A stretch of 64,000 nt of DNA from Enterobacter asburiae (GCF_008080435.1 NZ_VRKN01000003.1:496001-560000); one strand, 5' to 3'; numbered from the stretch's first letter, positions 36,826 to 49,301 are shown. The notes: generated by a model from the sequence alone, not told the origin. A program made the numbers and translations.

Positions 36826-36856
36826 GTAGGCCGGGTAAGCGTTAGCGCCACCCGGC
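36826..36856. repeat. REP element between cstA and ybdD
   Basis: A single REP unit, GTAGGCCGGGTAAGCG ... GCGCCACCCGGC, forms a hairpin in the 59-base gap of the cstA-ybdD operon and could set their relative mRNA levels. Confidence 0.85.
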
Positions 36857-36863
36857 ACACAGG

Positions 36864-38969
36864 TTAATGCGCCCCTTTCGCCTGGGTGACAATCTCTTCC
36901 AGGTTTTCAGGCATTGGCTCGTACGGCGTCTCTTTCGCCGTTGGCTTATCGTTTTTCAACGCCGCCAGCGCGGTCTTGAGAGAATACAACGCCAGCACCA
37001 CGACGACCACCATAAAGAAGATAGTCAGCCCGGCGTCCAGACGGTTGTTAAACACCAGCTGAGACAGCTGCGACTCGGTGTACTGCGTCGGGATCTTACC
37101 GCTGTCGATCATCGCCTGAAACTTGTTGGCGATCGCCAGGAAGCCCACCTTGTTGTCCGGGCTGAAGGCTTTCTGCCAGCCTGCCGTCAGGGTACAAATC
37201 AGCAGCCACGCGGTAGGCACCAGCGCTACCCAGGCGTAACGCTGGCGCTTCATCTTGAACAGCACCACCGCGCAGAGCATCAGCGCCATACCTGCGAGCA
37301 TCTGGTTGGCAATACCGAACAGCGGCCACAGGGTGTTAATCCCGCCCAGCGGATCGACCACGCCCTGATGCAGGAAATAGCCCCACGCCAGCACGCACAG
37401 CGCCGTCGCCAGCAGGTTAGCCGGGAGCGAATCGGTACGCTTCAGGTTCGGGGAGATCACCCCCAGCAGGTCCTGCAGCATAAAGCGCGCCGCACGGGTT
37501 CCCGCATCCACCGCCGTCAGGATAAACAGCGCCTCGAACAGAATGGCGAAGTGATACCAGAACGACACATCCATCAGCCCGCCCAGCGCGCCGTGAAGAA
37601 TATACGCCATGCCGACCGCCAGCGTCGGCGCCCCGCCCGCACGGGAGATAATCGACTGCTCGCCCACTTCACTGGCGATGCTCGTCAACGTATCAGGGGT
37701 AATCGCAAAGCCCCAGCTGCTCACCACCTGCGCGGCGGACGCCACCACGTCAACGGTGCCAGCCGGTGCCAGTACCGCCATCGGGCTGTTCATCGCGAAG
37801 TACACGCCCGGGTCGATGATACAGGCCGAGACCAGCGCCATGATGGCAACGAAGGACTCCATCAGCATGCCGCCGTAGCCAATCAGGCAGGCCTGATTTT
37901 CATTCGCCAGCATCTTCGGCGTGGTGCCAGAGGCAATCAGCGCGTGGAAGCCCGACACCGCGCCGCAGGCGATGGTGATAAACAGGAACGGGAACAAATT
38001 GCCGGTCCAGACCGGGCCGGTACCGTCGATGAATTTGGTTAACGCAGGCATGGTCAGGGTCGGACGCATAATCAGGATGCCGATCGCCAGCCCGATGATG
38101 GTGCCGATTTTCAGGAAGGTAGAGAGGTAGTCACGCGGAGCCAGCAGCAGCCACACCGGCAGCACCGCTGCCACAAAACCGTAGCCCACCAGCATCCAGG
38201 TCAGCTGTACGCCGGTAAAGTCGAAGAACGGCGCCCAGGTCGGGCTTTCCGCCACCCAACCGCCGGAGATAATGGCAAACACCAGGAATACCAGACCAAT
38301 CACCGACACTTCACCAATACGCCCCGGGCGCAGATAGCGAATGTAGATCCCCATAAACAGCGCCAGCGGAATGGTGAAGGCAACGGTATACGTTCCCCAC
38401 GGGCTGTGGGTCAGTGCTTTCACCACGATCATTGCCAGCACCGCGAGGATGATCACCATGATCATAAAGGTCGCCACCAGCGCAATCACCCCGGCGGTTG
38501 CCCCCATCTCCTCTTTCACCAGCTCACCCAGCGAACGCCCGTCGCGGCGGGTGGAGACGAATAGCACCATAAAGTCCTGCACCGCACCTGCCAGCACTAC
38601 GCCCGCGAGGATCCAGATCATCCCCGGCAGGTAGCCCATCTGCGCGGCCAGCACTGGTCCCACCAGCGGACCCGCCCCGGCAATCGCCGCGAAGTGGTGA
38701 CCGAACAGCACTTTTTTGTCGGTCGGCACATAGTCCAGCCCGTCGTTATGGCGGACGGCAGGCGTCATGCGCGTCGCGTCAACCCCTAAGACGTTCTTCG
38801 CGATATAGCGGCCATAAAAACGGTACGCGATCAAATAAATGCAGACGGAGGCGACAACGATCCAGAGCGCATTGATCTGTTCCCCTCGGTTGAGGGCGAT
38901 ATAGCCCAGGGCAAAGGCTCCCACAACGGAGAGCCCTGCCCATGTAAGGTATTTCCCTGAGTTGTTCAT
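36864..38969 (-). CDS. cstA: Peptide/pyruvate transporter CstA
   Basis: CstA is a carbon-starvation-induced carrier of the CstA/BtsT family; it takes up peptides and, in E. coli, pyruvate. The 701-residue product has about 16-18 membrane segments and family motifs [39 protein letters not shown], and [17 protein letters not shown]. The length matches E. coli CstA. In E. coli the gene is CRP-activated; the upstream region here is AT-rich but no exact CRP site was found. ybdD follows. Confidence 0.97.
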   Translation of the reverse strand: MNNSGKYLTWAGLSVVGAFALGYIALNRGEQINALWIVVASVCIYLIAYRFYGRYIAKNVLGVDATRMTPAVRHNDGLDYVPTDKKVLFGHHFAAIAGAGPLVGPVLAAQMGYLPGMIWILAGVVLAGAVQDFMVLFVSTRRDGRSLGELVKEEMGATAGVIALVATFMIMVIILAVLAMIVVKALTHSPWGTYTVAFTIPLALFMGIYIRYLRPGRIGEVSVIGLVFLVFAIISGGWVAESPTWAPFFDFTGVQLTWMLVGYGFVAAVLPVWLLLAPRDYLSTFLKIGTIIGLAIGILIMRPTLTMPALTKFIDGTGPVWTGNLFPFLFITIACGAVSGFHALIASGTTPKMLANENQACLIGYGGMLMESFVAIMALVSACIIDPGVYFAMNSPMAVLAPAGTVDVVASAAQVVSSWGFAITPDTLTSIASEVGEQSIISRAGGAPTLAVGMAYILHGALGGLMDVSFWYHFAILFEALFILTAVDAGTRAARFMLQDLLGVISPNLKRTDSLPANLLATALCVLAWGYFLHQGVVDPLGGINTLWPLFGIANQMLAGMALMLCAVVLFKMKRQRYAWVALVPTAWLLICTLTAGWQKAFSPDNKVGFLAIANKFQAMIDSGKIPTQYTESQLSQLVFNNRLDAGLTIFFMVVVVVLALYSLKTALAALKNDKPTAKETPYEPMPENLEEIVTQAKGAH

Positions 38970-39119
38970 CGTGGTTATCCGTTGTTGCGAAACAGTGATA
39001 TGTTACATTTTGTTTCTAGAACAACGACGAAAATTTAACAACTTTGAAACGCAATAATGCGTGGTCAAACCAGACATTTACACCACAGTGTTAAGTCGAT
39101 CACTTTCAGCGTGAAAGGG

Positions 39120-40287
<1,168 letters not shown>

Positions 40288-40288
<1 letters not shown>

Positions 40289-41142
40289 CACTTCACCTCG
40301 CGGGAGAGCAGCGCCCACCAGGCGTCGATTGTGGGATTTTTTGCCAGCATCACGAAGTCGATATCGCCATGCACTTTGCGCCAGCGGGCGGCCAGGGCCA
40401 TCATGCGCACCGAATCCAGACCGTAGTCGATCAGGTTTTCGTCATCCATCGGCTCATCGGACTCGTCCAGCAGCGGCAGAACAAGCTCACGCAGCGCGGC
40501 TTTGGTCGCCGGAACGGACGGCAGCAGCTCGTCGGTCATCACCACGCGGCCAGAACGCCCGGCCACGTAGTTGAGTGACATCAGATGCTCGTCGCGGGTG
40601 AAATCCGCCAGCGCGTCGGCAATAAAGAACGGTTTGATGTCGCGCATAAAGGCATCGGTGGCGGTGGTCATGCAGCCGATGTGGGCATAAACGCCGGTAA
40701 TCAGCAACTGGTTGCGGCCCGTTTCTTTCAGCATCTGCTCCAGCGGCGAGCGGTGAAACGCGCTGTAGCGCCACTTCACCAGCACCGTGTCCGCTTCGTC
40801 CGGCGTCAGTTCACGGACAATGCGCTGCTGCTCCGGCGAGCGGGTCAGGCCCGGCCCCCACATGTCGTTGAGCAGGGCGCGGTCTTCATCGCTCTGCTCT
40901 TTCGGCTGGGCGGTGTAGTACACGGGAATATGGTTTTCTTTGCAGTACGCGCGCAGTTTGGCGATATTCGCCACTACCTGCTGCATCATCGCGCTGTTTT
41001 CGCCCCAGAAGTTCAGGAAATACTCCTGCATATCGTGGATCAACAGCGCGGCACGTTCAGGCTCAAACGCCCAGTTCACTTTATTAGTCGGCAGTTCTGC
41101 GGCGGTCGGCAGCGCGTAAGCGGTTAATTTTGGAATAGCCAT
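40288..41142 (-). CDS. entB: Isochorismatase / aryl carrier protein EntB
   Basis: EntB makes 2,3-dihydro-DHB from isochorismate and, through its C-terminal carrier domain, holds DHB for EntF. The 284-residue product has the isochorismatase motifs LLIHDMQEYF and ITGVYAHIGCMTTATDAFM. The phosphopantetheine serine is in DYGLDSVRMMAL near residue 245. The start at 41142 (MAIPKLTAYALP) matches E. coli EntB. Confidence 0.97.
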
Positions 41143-41152
41143 ACTCTGTTCC

Positions 41153-42763
41153 TCAGCCCAGGGTGCGTTCAGCAAGCCACAGGCGCAACTGTTTCTTATC
41201 GACTTTGCCGACCGGCGTCAGCGGAAGCGCATCCACGCTCTCCACGCGGTCCGGCAGCTTGAATTCGGCAACGCCCTGCTCGCGCAGGAAACGGCGCACC
41301 TCGACCGCGCGCAGGGGCTGTTTCACCACCAGATACGCGCAGCTCTTCTCGCCCAGCAGGCTGTCCTCCATGCTCACCAGCGCGGCGTGGATCACCGCCT
41401 CATGGCGCAGCAACAGGTTTTCAATCTCTTCGGCGGCGATCTTCTCGCCACCGCGGTTGATCTGATCCTTCTCGCGCCCCTGCACGGTGATGTAGCCCTG
41501 TTCATCGATGGCGATCAGATCCCCTGAGCAGTAGAAACCGTCCGCATCGAAGGCGCTGGCGTTGTGTTCCGGGCTGTTGAAATAGCCGCGGAAGGTATAC
41601 GGCCCGCGCGTCATCAGACGCCCGACCTCACCGCGCGGGAGCGGGTTGCCGTGCTCGTCCGCCACCCACACTTCGTCGTCCGGGCACATCGGGCGGCCCT
41701 GGGTGTTGATGATGCGTTCCGGCGCGTCGTCGAGCGCGGTGTAGTTCACCAGCCCTTCCGCCATGCCGAACACCTGCTGAAGCTGGCAGCCGATTTCCGC
41801 CGGAATGCGCGCCGCGAGCGTGGCGGAGAGGCGTGCGCCACCCACCTGCAGCAGTTTCAGGGATGTGAGCTGCGCGTTCCCCGCGCCGTCGGTAATCGCC
41901 TGTAACCACAGGCTGACCGCCGGTGGCACCAGCGAGGTGACGTTAATCTGATGCTGTGCAATCAGCGGGAAGCAGAGCGTGGCGCTCGGATCGTTCGCCA
42001 GCACCACGCAGCCGCCCGCCGTGAAGACGCCTAACGATCCCGGCGAGCTCATGGCGTAGTTATGCGCCGCAGGGAGCGCGTTCAGATAACGGGTATCGGC
42101 GGTAATGCCGCAAATCTCGTTGCTGCGGCGGATGCTGTAGTCGTAATCGTTGTGCGTGCGTGGGATCAGCTTCGGCGTGCCGGTGCTGCCGCCGGAAAGC
42201 TGGAAGAAGGCCACTTCGTCGGCGGGCGTCGGGTTCGGAATGAAGTTATCCGCCGGACGTGCAATCGCCGCTTCCACAGCATGTTCGCCCTTATCGCCGC
42301 GCAGCAGCACCACGCGCACCGAGCGATGCGCATCCACAAAGGCGTTAAGGAAATCGTCGCCCGCAAACAGGGCGTGGTCGCGATCGGCAATCAGCACGGC
42401 GGGTTTGATCTGCTCCGCGTAGGCGTTCAGCTCGCTGCGCTGATGGCTAAAGAGCGCGTTGACCGGCGCGACGCCAATTTGCAGCAGCGCGAAGAAGGTG
42501 ATATAGAACTCGGCCACGTTGCCGAGCTGTACCAGCGCGGTCTCGCCGCGGTGCAGCCCCTGCGCCTGAAGCGCAGACGCCAGGTTGTTCACCGCCTGAT
42601 TAAACGCGCGATAGGTGATGTGCCGCTCGCCGTCAATTATCGCCACCGCATCGCTGTCCGCATGGTCCGTCAGGATGTGGGTCAGCGGCAGATCCTGCCA
42701 GTAGCCTTTTTCACGATAGCGGCGGGCGAATTCCTCAGGCCAGCGGGTAAAGGGAATGGTCAT
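41153..42763 (-). CDS. entE: DHB-AMP ligase EntE
   Basis: EntE activates 2,3-dihydroxybenzoate as its adenylate and loads it onto the EntB carrier. The 536-residue adenylation enzyme shows A3 motif [16 protein letters not shown]5-like [13 protein letters not shown]7 [11 protein letters not shown]8 [20 protein letters not shown], and A10 [14 protein letters not shown]. The asparagine at HNYAMSSPG is part of the aryl-acid pocket. It lies 10 bases upstream of entB and 9 downstream of entC. Confidence 0.97.
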   Translation of the reverse strand: MTIPFTRWPEEFARRYREKGYWQDLPLTHILTDHADSDAVAIIDGERHITYRAFNQAVNNLASALQAQGLHRGETALVQLGNVAEFYITFFALLQIGVAPVNALFSHQRSELNAYAEQIKPAVLIADRDHALFAGDDFLNAFVDAHRSVRVVLLRGDKGEHAVEAAIARPADNFIPNPTPADEVAFFQLSGGSTGTPKLIPRTHNDYDYSIRRSNEICGITADTRYLNALPAAHNYAMSSPGSLGVFTAGGCVVLANDPSATLCFPLIAQHQINVTSLVPPAVSLWLQAITDGAGNAQLTSLKLLQVGGARLSATLAARIPAEIGCQLQQVFGMAEGLVNYTALDDAPERIINTQGRPMCPDDEVWVADEHGNPLPRGEVGRLMTRGPYTFRGYFNSPEHNASAFDADGFYCSGDLIAIDEQGYITVQGREKDQINRGGEKIAAEEIENLLLRHEAVIHAALVSMEDSLLGEKSCAYLVVKQPLRAVEVRRFLREQGVAEFKLPDRVESVDALPLTPVGKVDKKQLRLWLAERTLG

Positions 42764-42772
42764 CCGTCTTCC

Positions 42773-43948
42773 TTAGTGCAAGCCAAACACGTTGAGCATG
42801 GTGGAGAGCTTCACGCCGGTCTCGCGCCACTCGCCCACCGGCGAGGAGGCAGGCACAATGCCCGCACCGGCAAACAGGCGAACGGTATTTTTATGCAAAC
42901 GCGCGCAGCGGATGGTGACCACCCACTCGCCGTTGCCTTCGCTGTCGCACCAGCCGACAATGCCGCCGAACAGCTCGCGGTCGAACGGCTCCAGCTCGGC
43001 AATCAGATCTTTTGCCGCCTGATGCGGGAAGCCGCTCAGCGCCGGCGTCGGATGCAGCAGGCAGGCCAGCGTCAGGGCGTTTTCGTTTTCACGCGCCTCG
43101 CCTTCTACCGGCGTTGCCAGATGCCACAGCGTCGGGGTGGTGATCAGCTGCGGAGAAGACGGCATGCTGAGGTGATGACTGCGCGGAGCCAGAATCGTTT
43201 TCATCGCCTGGGTTACCAGGTCGTGCTCGTGACGGTCCTTTTCGGAGGCCAGCAGCTTATTGCCCGCTTCGCGATCTAATACGTCGTCTGGCTGACGACG
43301 CGCCGAGCCTGCCAGCGGCAGCGAACTAAAGTGCGCGCCTTCTTTACGCAGCAGCAGTTCCGGACTTGCACCGAGCAGTACGCCGCCGTCTTCCAACGGC
43401 ACGTGGAAGTTAAAGCTCGCCGGGTTCTGGGCGATAAGACGCTCCATCAGCGCACCGCTATCAATCTGTTTATCGGTCGCGATATCAATCAGACGCGACA
43501 GCACGACCTTGTTCACCTGCGGCGTGGTGGTGAGCGACGCAGCGCGGGCAACCATCTCTTCGAACACGGGCTGCGGCGGGATCTCGGTGCGTTGTTCCAC
43601 CTTCAGCGCCTGCGAGCCGGAAAAATAGCGTGCGGACTGCTGTCGTGCCGGACGGGAAAAGGTCTGCCAGCGTTGCGGAATAAACAGCGACGACGGCTTG
43701 CGGGTATCGAACGGGATAGCCCCTACCATCACCGGATGAGCGATACCGTTGGCTTTCGCATTCCGGAAGGCCTGAGCTAATTTTTGCTGGAAGTGACCCG
43801 CCGGATCGTCGCCGCCGACGGCGGGTTCACTGAAGCGGGCAAAGCAGCCGGACGTGGTAAAGCTGCGGTAAGGCGACATAAAGAAAAAACGGTCTGATTC
43901 CAGCGTGGTTGCGGTGTGCTGAACTTCCTCAGCCAGGGACGTATCCAT
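42773..43948 (-). CDS. entC: Isochorismate synthase EntC
   Basis: EntC turns chorismate into isochorismate, the first step of enterobactin synthesis. The 391-residue product matches E. coli EntC in length and in the start MDTSLAEEVQHTATTLESDR; chorismate-enzyme motifs LPLAGSARRQPDD, the SEKDRHEHDLVTQAM region and HPTPALSGFP are visible. GAGGAGGATGAT lies before the ATG. The far longer open frame that runs upstream through fepB is a shadow. Transcription starts at the Fur-controlled region shared with fepB. Confidence 0.97.
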   Translation of the reverse strand: MDTSLAEEVQHTATTLESDRFFFMSPYRSFTTSGCFARFSEPAVGGDDPAGHFQQKLAQAFRNAKANGIAHPVMVGAIPFDTRKPSSLFIPQRWQTFSRPARQQSARYFSGSQALKVEQRTEIPPQPVFEEMVARAASLTTTPQVNKVVLSRLIDIATDKQIDSGALMERLIAQNPASFNFHVPLEDGGVLLGASPELLLRKEGAHFSSLPLAGSARRQPDDVLDREAGNKLLASEKDRHEHDLVTQAMKTILAPRSHHLSMPSSPQLITTPTLWHLATPVEGEARENENALTLACLLHPTPALSGFPHQAAKDLIAELEPFDRELFGGIVGWCDSEGNGEWVVTIRCARLHKNTVRLFAGAGIVPASSPVGEWRETGVKLSTMLNVFGLH

Positions 43949-43977
43949 ATCATCCTCCTCAAAATGATAAAAGAAGC

Positions 43978-43996
43978 AATAATGATTATCATTTAT
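43978..43996. promoter_or_regulatory. Fur box at entC promoter
   Basis: AATAATGATTATCATTTAT matches the 19-base Fur consensus GATAATGATAATCATTATC at 14 positions, 30 bases before the entC start. This supports iron-repressed expression of entCEBAH. Confidence 0.8.
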
Positions 43997-44092
43997 ATTT
44001 TCGTTGGCTAACCTAATCCCACATCGCTTCGCTGTCAACCGTCGGGCAAATAACTTGTGCGACAAAAGCTTGCATCCCTTCGCGGCAACCAT

Positions 44093-44111
44093 GAAAATGA
44101 GAAGCATTATC
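44093..44111. promoter_or_regulatory. Fur box at fepB promoter
   Basis: GAAAATGAGAAGCATTATC matches the Fur consensus at 16 of 19 positions, 26 bases before the fepB start codon. Confidence 0.8.
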
Positions 44112-44136
44112 CTCAACAAAAACAGGATGTCGCGCT

Positions 44137-45096
44137 GTGAAATTCCCTGCCCTATTCCGTAATACCCTGCTTTTATCTGGACTTTTTGTTTTCGGACTTG
44201 CCTCAGCCGTTGCCGCCGACTGGCCGCGTCAGGTGACCGACAGCCACGGCGTTCACACGCTTGAGAGCAAACCGACGCGCATTGTCTCCACCAGTGTGAC
44301 CTTAACCGGCTCCCTGCTGGCCATTGACGCACCGGTCGTCGCCAGCGGTGCGACCACGCCGAACAACCGCGTGGCGGATGCGCAGGGCTTTTTACGTCAG
44401 TGGGGCGATATCGCAAAACAGCGCAAGGTTGCGCGGTTGTACATTGGCGAGCCGAGCGCCGAGGCAGTGGCCGCCCAGATGCCGGATCTAATTTTGATCA
44501 GCGCGACAGGCGGAGATTCCGCCCTGGCGCTCTACGATCAGCTTTCTGCCATCGCGCCGACGCTTATCATCAACTACGACGACAAGAGCTGGCAGGCGCT
44601 GCTGACGCAGCTCGGCACCATTACAGGACAGGAAAAGCAGGCCGCAGAGCGCATTGCCGCGTTTGATAAACAACTCGCGCAGGTGAAACAGCAGATGAAG
44701 CTGCCGCCGCAGCCGGTAAACGCCATCGTCTACACCGCCGCCGCGCACAGCGCCAACCTGTGGACCGCTGAATCCGCGCAGGGCAAGCTTTTGCACCAGT
44801 TGGGCTTTACGCTGGCGGAGCTGCCCGCCGGGCTGCAGACCTCCAAAAGCCAGGGCAAACGCCACGACATTATTCAACTGGGTGGGGAAAACCTGGCGAC
44901 GGGGCTGAACGGCGAAGGGCTGTTTGTGTTCGCCGGCGACCAGAAAGACGTGGATGCGATTAACGCCAACCCGCTGCTGGCGCATCTGCCGTCGGTGAAA
45001 AACAAACGGGTTTGGGCATTGGGAACCGAGACGTTCCGCCTGGATTATTACAGCGCGATGTTGGTGTTGCAGCGTTTAAATTCAATTTTTAAATAA
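44137..45096 (+). CDS. fepB: Ferric enterobactin periplasmic binding protein FepB
   Basis: FepB carries ferric enterobactin from FepA to the FepDGC transporter. The 319-residue precursor starts with GTG ([17 protein letters not shown]) and has a signal peptide ending near AVAA-DW. The helical-backbone substrate-binding fold is seen in [18 protein letters not shown] and [24 protein letters not shown] is 10 bases upstream. It is divergent from entC. Confidence 0.96.
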   Translation: MKFPALFRNTLLLSGLFVFGLASAVAADWPRQVTDSHGVHTLESKPTRIVSTSVTLTGSLLAIDAPVVASGATTPNNRVADAQGFLRQWGDIAKQRKVARLYIGEPSAEAVAAQMPDLILISATGGDSALALYDQLSAIAPTLIINYDDKSWQALLTQLGTITGQEKQAAERIAAFDKQLAQVKQQMKLPPQPVNAIVYTAAAHSANLWTAESAQGKLLHQLGFTLAELPAGLQTSKSQGKRHDIIQLGGENLATGLNGEGLFVFAGDQKDVDAINANPLLAHLPSVKNKRVWALGTETFRLDYYSAMLVLQRLNSIFK

Positions 45097-45110
45097 GTGG
45101 CACGTTCCCC

Positions 45111-45178
45111 GTAGGCCCGGTAAGCGCAGCGCCACCGGGCGTTTTGTCGGGTGGCGGCTAGGCCTTACCCGACCTACA
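45111..45178. repeat. BIME between fepB and entS
   Basis: Two inverted REP units, GTAGGCCCGGTAAGCGCAG ... CACCGGGC and GTCGGGTGGCGGC ... TACCCGACCTAC, separate the converging fepB and entS. The entS stop codon (45174-45176) lies inside the second unit, so the repeat provides its C-terminal codon context. Confidence 0.85.
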
Positions 45179-46400
45179 GGATCTGCCTGAACCGACGCAA
45201 CTCCACCAAAACCGCCAATAAAATCATGCCAACAACGGCTAACACAAACCCGCTGCTGCTCGCCGACGCCACCGGGGTCATCATCGCCCCCAGCCCACCG
45301 AGGATCGCCGCGCCAATCGCATCGCCCGTCACGTTTTGCGCGGTCCACAGACCGTTAATGCGCCCGAGCATCCCTTCCGGCGTCTGAGTCTGGATCAGGG
45401 TGTACTGCAGCAGCGAACTGATGGCGCTCAGCCAGCCAAAGATCACCAGACAGAGCACTCCCAGCGCCCACACCGGCATCAGGCTGAAGAAGCCGATGGC
45501 GATAAACGAGGCCAGCGTGGCAAGCAGCATAATCAGCCCCGGACGCGCGCTCTGCGCCAGGTTGCCGCTGGTCAGCGCCCCGCACGCCGCGCCGAGCGGA
45601 ATGGCAGCGTAGAGAATGCCAATCTCCGAGGCGCTCATCTGCCACTCGCCCGCCAGCGCCGGGTACAGCACGCGCACGGCGCTCGCCATCGTCAGCAGGC
45701 CGCCGAGCAGCGCAATGCCGCCGATCAGCGGGTTGCTGAACAGGAAACGAATAGCGGCCATCAGCGATTTCAGCGGATGCTCGCGCGGCTGCGGCGGAGG
45801 TGGCAGCAGCGGCAGGCGCAGCAGCGTCAGGGTGGTGATAAAGGTCCCCGCTGCCGCCAGCCCGTAGTTCCACGCCACGTTACCGGTCGCCAGCAACAAC
45901 CCACCCACCATCGGCGAAATCACCGAGCCGAGGCGCACGGTGAGCATGGTGATCGCCCCCGCCTGCATCAGGTTCTCGCGCCCGACCAGCGCGGGCGTCG
46001 CCGCCAGCAGCGCCGTCACGCCCAGGGAGGCAAAAAAACCATCCCATAAACCCAGGGCATAAATCGCGATCAGCGACGGCTCCGGCAGCATCGCGTTCAG
46101 ACACAGCCCGATAAAGCCCACGCCGCAGGTGCCGCGCGCCAGCAGGATCAGCTTCTTACGCTCGTAGCGGTCCGCCAGCACGCCGCCGACCATCAGTCCG
46201 ATAAACATCGCCCCGCCGGTTAAGGTGACGGATAACCCCACCAGCCAGCTGGAGTGCGTCAGGGTCTGGATCTGTACCGGCACGGCCACGCCGAGTAGCC
46301 CGAGGGACAAAATGGAGATAAAGCGAGCGATAAAAACGGCGCGATACGCCGGGTGCGTTTTCAGCAGGCTGAGATTGAGCAGCCAGGATTTTTGATTCAT
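45174..46400 (-). CDS. entS: Enterobactin exporter EntS
   Basis: EntS is a major-facilitator-superfamily pump that moves enterobactin across the inner membrane. The 408-residue product has 12 hydrophobic segments and the MFS motif between helices 2 and 3 in the form [19 protein letters not shown]. The start [20 protein letters not shown] matches E. coli EntS. It is divergent from fepD with Fur boxes between. Its 3' end abuts a BIME. Confidence 0.96.
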   Translation of the reverse strand: MNQKSWLLNLSLLKTHPAYRAVFIARFISILSLGLLGVAVPVQIQTLTHSSWLVGLSVTLTGGAMFIGLMVGGVLADRYERKKLILLARGTCGVGFIGLCLNAMLPEPSLIAIYALGLWDGFFASLGVTALLAATPALVGRENLMQAGAITMLTVRLGSVISPMVGGLLLATGNVAWNYGLAAAGTFITTLTLLRLPLLPPPPQPREHPLKSLMAAIRFLFSNPLIGGIALLGGLLTMASAVRVLYPALAGEWQMSASEIGILYAAIPLGAACGALTSGNLAQSARPGLIMLLATLASFIAIGFFSLMPVWALGVLCLVIFGWLSAISSLLQYTLIQTQTPEGMLGRINGLWTAQNVTGDAIGAAILGGLGAMMTPVASASSSGFVLAVVGMILLAVLVELRRFRQIL

Positions 46401-46466
46401 GACAAAGCCTTGAGTCTATTTCTACCCTTTCCATGGGCGCACATGCTAACATAGCCAAATAAGATA

Positions 46467-46491
46467 GATAACGATAATCACTATCATTATC
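46467..46491. promoter_or_regulatory. Fur boxes between entS and fepD
   Basis: GATAACGATAATCACTATC (46467-46485) matches the Fur consensus at 17 of 19 positions. An overlapping GATAATCACTATCATTATC (46473-46491) matches well too, a nested arrangement common in strong Fur sites. It lies 18 bases before fepD and serves entS in the other direction. Confidence 0.9.
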
Positions 46492-46508
46492 AAATCATGG
46501 ATGTTGCT

Positions 46509-47513
46509 ATGTCGTTTCCCTCTTCTGCGGTGCGCGCCGTTGCCGTGCCCGTTTTACTGCTGCTCCTGAGCCTTGCGGTTGCACTCAGCCTGCTGGTCGG
46601 CGCGAAGCCGCTGCCCGCGTCCGTTATCGTTGATGCGCTCTCCGGCACCTGCCAGAGCGCCGACTGCATTATCGTGCTCGACGCCCGCCTGCCCCGCACC
46701 CTTGCCGGACTGCTGGCGGGTGGCGCGCTCGGCCTTGCCGGTGCCCTGATGCAAACCCTTACCCGTAACCCGCTGGCGGACCCTGGTATTCTCGGCGTTA
46801 ACTCCGGCGCCAGCTTTGCCATCGTGCTCGGCGCGGCGCTGTTCGGGTTGACGTCACCCTCTGAACAGCTGGTGATGGCCTTTTGCGGCGCGCTGGTTGC
46901 CTCGCTGGTGGTGGCGTTTACCGGCAGCCAGGGCGGCGGGCAGCTGAGTCCGGTACGCTTAACCCTGGCGGGTGTGGCGCTCGCGGCGGTGCTGGAAGGC
47001 TTATCCAACGGCATCGCGCTGCTTAACCCGGACGTCTACGACCAATTGCGCTTCTGGCAGGCCGGTTCGCTGGATATCCGCACTCTTGAAACCCTAAAAG
47101 TGGTGGCATTCCCGGTCATTATCGCTGCCGCCGTGGCGCTGTTTTTAAGCCGATCGCTTAATAGCCTGAGCCTCGGCAGCGACACCGCGACTGCCCTCGG
47201 CAACCGCGTGGCGCGCACGCAGCTGATTGGTCTGCTCGCCATCACCGTGCTGTGCGGCAGCGCGACCGCCGTGGTTGGCCCCATTGCCTTTATTGGCCTG
47301 ATGATGCCGCACATGGCGCGCTGGCTGGTGGGGGCGGATCACCGCTGGTCGCTGCCGGTCACGCTGCTGGCCACCCCTGCCCTGCTGCTGTTTGCGGACG
47401 TGCTCGGTCGTCTTCTGGTTCCGGGTGAACTGCGCGTCTCGGTGGTCAGCGCCTTTATCGGCGCACCGGTGCTGATCTTCCTGGTACGACGTCAACGGGG
47501 AGGTGGCGCATGA
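46509..47513 (+). CDS. fepD: Ferric enterobactin permease FepD
   Basis: FepD and FepG form the inner-membrane channel for ferric enterobactin. This start at 46509 gives 334 residues (MSFPSSAVRAVAVPVLLL), the length of E. coli FepD; an ATG at 46497 would add four. About ten helices are seen, with family motifs LPRTLAGLLAGGALGLAGAL, QTLTRNPLADPGILGVNSGA, and GPIAFIGLMMPHMARWLVG. Its stop overlaps the fepG start (ATGA). Confidence 0.96.
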   Translation: MSFPSSAVRAVAVPVLLLLLSLAVALSLLVGAKPLPASVIVDALSGTCQSADCIIVLDARLPRTLAGLLAGGALGLAGALMQTLTRNPLADPGILGVNSGASFAIVLGAALFGLTSPSEQLVMAFCGALVASLVVAFTGSQGGGQLSPVRLTLAGVALAAVLEGLSNGIALLNPDVYDQLRFWQAGSLDIRTLETLKVVAFPVIIAAAVALFLSRSLNSLSLGSDTATALGNRVARTQLIGLLAITVLCGSATAVVGPIAFIGLMMPHMARWLVGADHRWSLPVTLLATPALLLFADVLGRLLVPGELRVSVVSAFIGAPVLIFLVRRQRGGGA

Positions 47514-48502
47514 TGGCCCCGTCCCGTCGTTTAATCACCAGCGTCTTCCTGCTGGCTATCGCTATTCTGCTGCTGGCGGTCTGGAGCCTGCGCAGCGGCG
47601 CAGTGACGCTCGATTTCGCTCAGGTTTTAAATGCACTGCTCGGCAGCGCACCGCGCAATATCACCCTGGTGGTCACCGAATGGCGATTGCCGCGCGTGGC
47701 GATGGCAATTCTGGTGGGTGCGGCGCTCGGTGTGAGCGGTGCGATATTCCAGTCGCTGATGCGCAACCCGCTCGGCAGCCCGGACGTGATGGGCCTCAAT
47801 ACCGGAGCCTGGAGCGGCGTGCTGGTGGCGATGGTGCTGTTTGGTCAGCACCTGACGGCGATCACCTTTACGGCGATGGCGGGCGGCATTCTGACGTCGC
47901 TGATTATCTGGGCGCTGGCCTGGCGCAACGGTATCGACACCTTCCGACTGATCATCATCGGGATTGGCATCCGCGCCATGCTGATGGCCTTTAACACGTG
48001 GCTGCTGCTGCAGGCCTCGCTGGAAACCGCGCTTTCCGCCGGGCTATGGTACGCCGGTTCGCTCAACGGCCTGACGTGGGGCAAAACCTGGCCCGCCGCG
48101 CCGCTGATTTTGCTGATGTTTATCGGCGCGCTGCTGCTGGTGCGCCGTATGCGCCTGCTGGAGATGGGCGACGACAGCGCCTGCGCGCTCGGAGTGAGCG
48201 TTGAGCGTTCGCGCCTGATGCTGATGCTGGTCGCCGTATTACTGACCGCCGCCTCCACCGCGATTGCCGGGCCGATCTCGTTTATCGCCCTCGTGGCACC
48301 GCATATCGCCCGCCGTCTTTGCGGTACGGCTCGCTGGGGCTTAACCCAGGCGGCGCTGTGCGGCGCGTTATTACTGCTGGCCGCCGATCTCTGCGCCCAG
48401 CGGCTATTTATGCCTTATCAACTTCCGGTGGGCGTGGTGACCGTCAGCCTCGGCGGGATTTACCTCATCGTCTTGTTAATTCAGGAGTCACGCAAGAAAT
48501 GA
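47510..48502 (+). CDS. fepG: Ferric enterobactin permease FepG
   Basis: FepG is the second FecCD-family permease subunit, 330 residues as in E. coli. Motifs LPRVAMAILVGAALGVSGAI, QSLMRNPLGSPDVMGLNTGA, and GPISFIALVAPHIARRL match. The start overlaps the fepD stop, and its own stop overlaps the fepC start, so fepDGC is one tightly coupled unit. Confidence 0.97.
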   Translation: MMAPSRRLITSVFLLAIAILLLAVWSLRSGAVTLDFAQVLNALLGSAPRNITLVVTEWRLPRVAMAILVGAALGVSGAIFQSLMRNPLGSPDVMGLNTGAWSGVLVAMVLFGQHLTAITFTAMAGGILTSLIIWALAWRNGIDTFRLIIIGIGIRAMLMAFNTWLLLQASLETALSAGLWYAGSLNGLTWGKTWPAAPLILLMFIGALLLVRRMRLLEMGDDSACALGVSVERSRLMLMLVAVLLTAASTAIAGPISFIALVAPHIARRLCGTARWGLTQAALCGALLLLAADLCAQRLFMPYQLPVGVVTVSLGGIYLIVLLIQESRKK

Positions 48503-49299
48503 CAGACACGGCAACCCGCTTGCGCGGCGAAAACCTCACCCTCGGCTACGGCAAAAAAATCATTGCCCGTGATTTATCCGTCGCCATTCCGGACGGCCAT
48601 TTCACGGCGATTATCGGCCCGAACGGCTGTGGTAAATCGACCCTGCTGCGCACGCTGAGCCGCCTGATGACGCCCGCTGAAGGTAGCGTGTTCCTCGACG
48701 GGGAGCCGATCCAGCGCTTCGCCAGTAAAGAGGTGGCCAGGCGCATCGGGCTGCTGGCGCAAAACGCCACCACGCCGGGAGATATCACGGTACAGGAGCT
48801 GGTCTCGCGCGGACGCTATCCGCACCAGCCGCTGTTTACCCGCTGGCGCAAGGAAGATGACGATGCGGTGAACCGCGCGATGCAGGCGACGGGGATTATC
48901 GATCTCGCCCAGCAGAGCGTGGACACCCTTTCCGGTGGACAGCGTCAGCGCGCGTGGATTGCGATGGTGCTGGCGCAGGAGACCTCCATCATGCTGCTGG
49001 ACGAGCCGACGACCTGGCTCGATATCAGCCATCAGATTGACCTGCTGGAACTGCTGAGCGATCTGAACCGCACGCAGGGGTACACTCTGGCGGCGGTGCT
49101 GCACGATTTAAACCAGGCGTGCCGCTACGCCACGCATCTGATTGCACTGCGCGACGGCGAGATTGTGGCGCAGGGCGCGCCGAAAGAGATTGTGACGCCG
49201 GATCTGATCGAGCGGATCTACAGCATGCGCTGCATGATTATTGACGATCCGGTGGCGGGTACGCCGCTGGTGGTGCCGCTTGGAAAACGTGCGGTTTAA
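48499..49299 (+). CDS. fepC: Ferric enterobactin ATPase FepC
   Basis: FepC powers ferric enterobactin import. The 266-residue product has Walker A IGPNGCGKST, signature LSGGQRQRAW, Walker B IMLLDEPTTWLD, and the switch histidine in AVLHDLNQA. The start at 48499 overlaps the fepG stop (ATGA). fepE, which follows in E. coli, is not present; the next gene is entF on the other strand. Confidence 0.97.
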   Translation: MTDTATRLRGENLTLGYGKKIIARDLSVAIPDGHFTAIIGPNGCGKSTLLRTLSRLMTPAEGSVFLDGEPIQRFASKEVARRIGLLAQNATTPGDITVQELVSRGRYPHQPLFTRWRKEDDDAVNRAMQATGIIDLAQQSVDTLSGGQRQRAWIAMVLAQETSIMLLDEPTTWLDISHQIDLLELLSDLNRTQGYTLAAVLHDLNQACRYATHLIALRDGEIVAQGAPKEIVTPDLIERIYSMRCMIIDDPVAGTPLVVPLGKRAV

Positions 49300-49301
49300 T
49301 T

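Noticed and set aside
38990..39020. CRP site upstream of cstA
   Set aside because: AGTGATATGTTACATTT has both half-sites roughly but the spacing is one base short and the match is poor.
42773..44416. Longer entC reading frame extending across the Fur boxes into fepB
   Set aside because: The conserved EntC start with GAGGAGG is at 43948; the extension is antisense to fepB.
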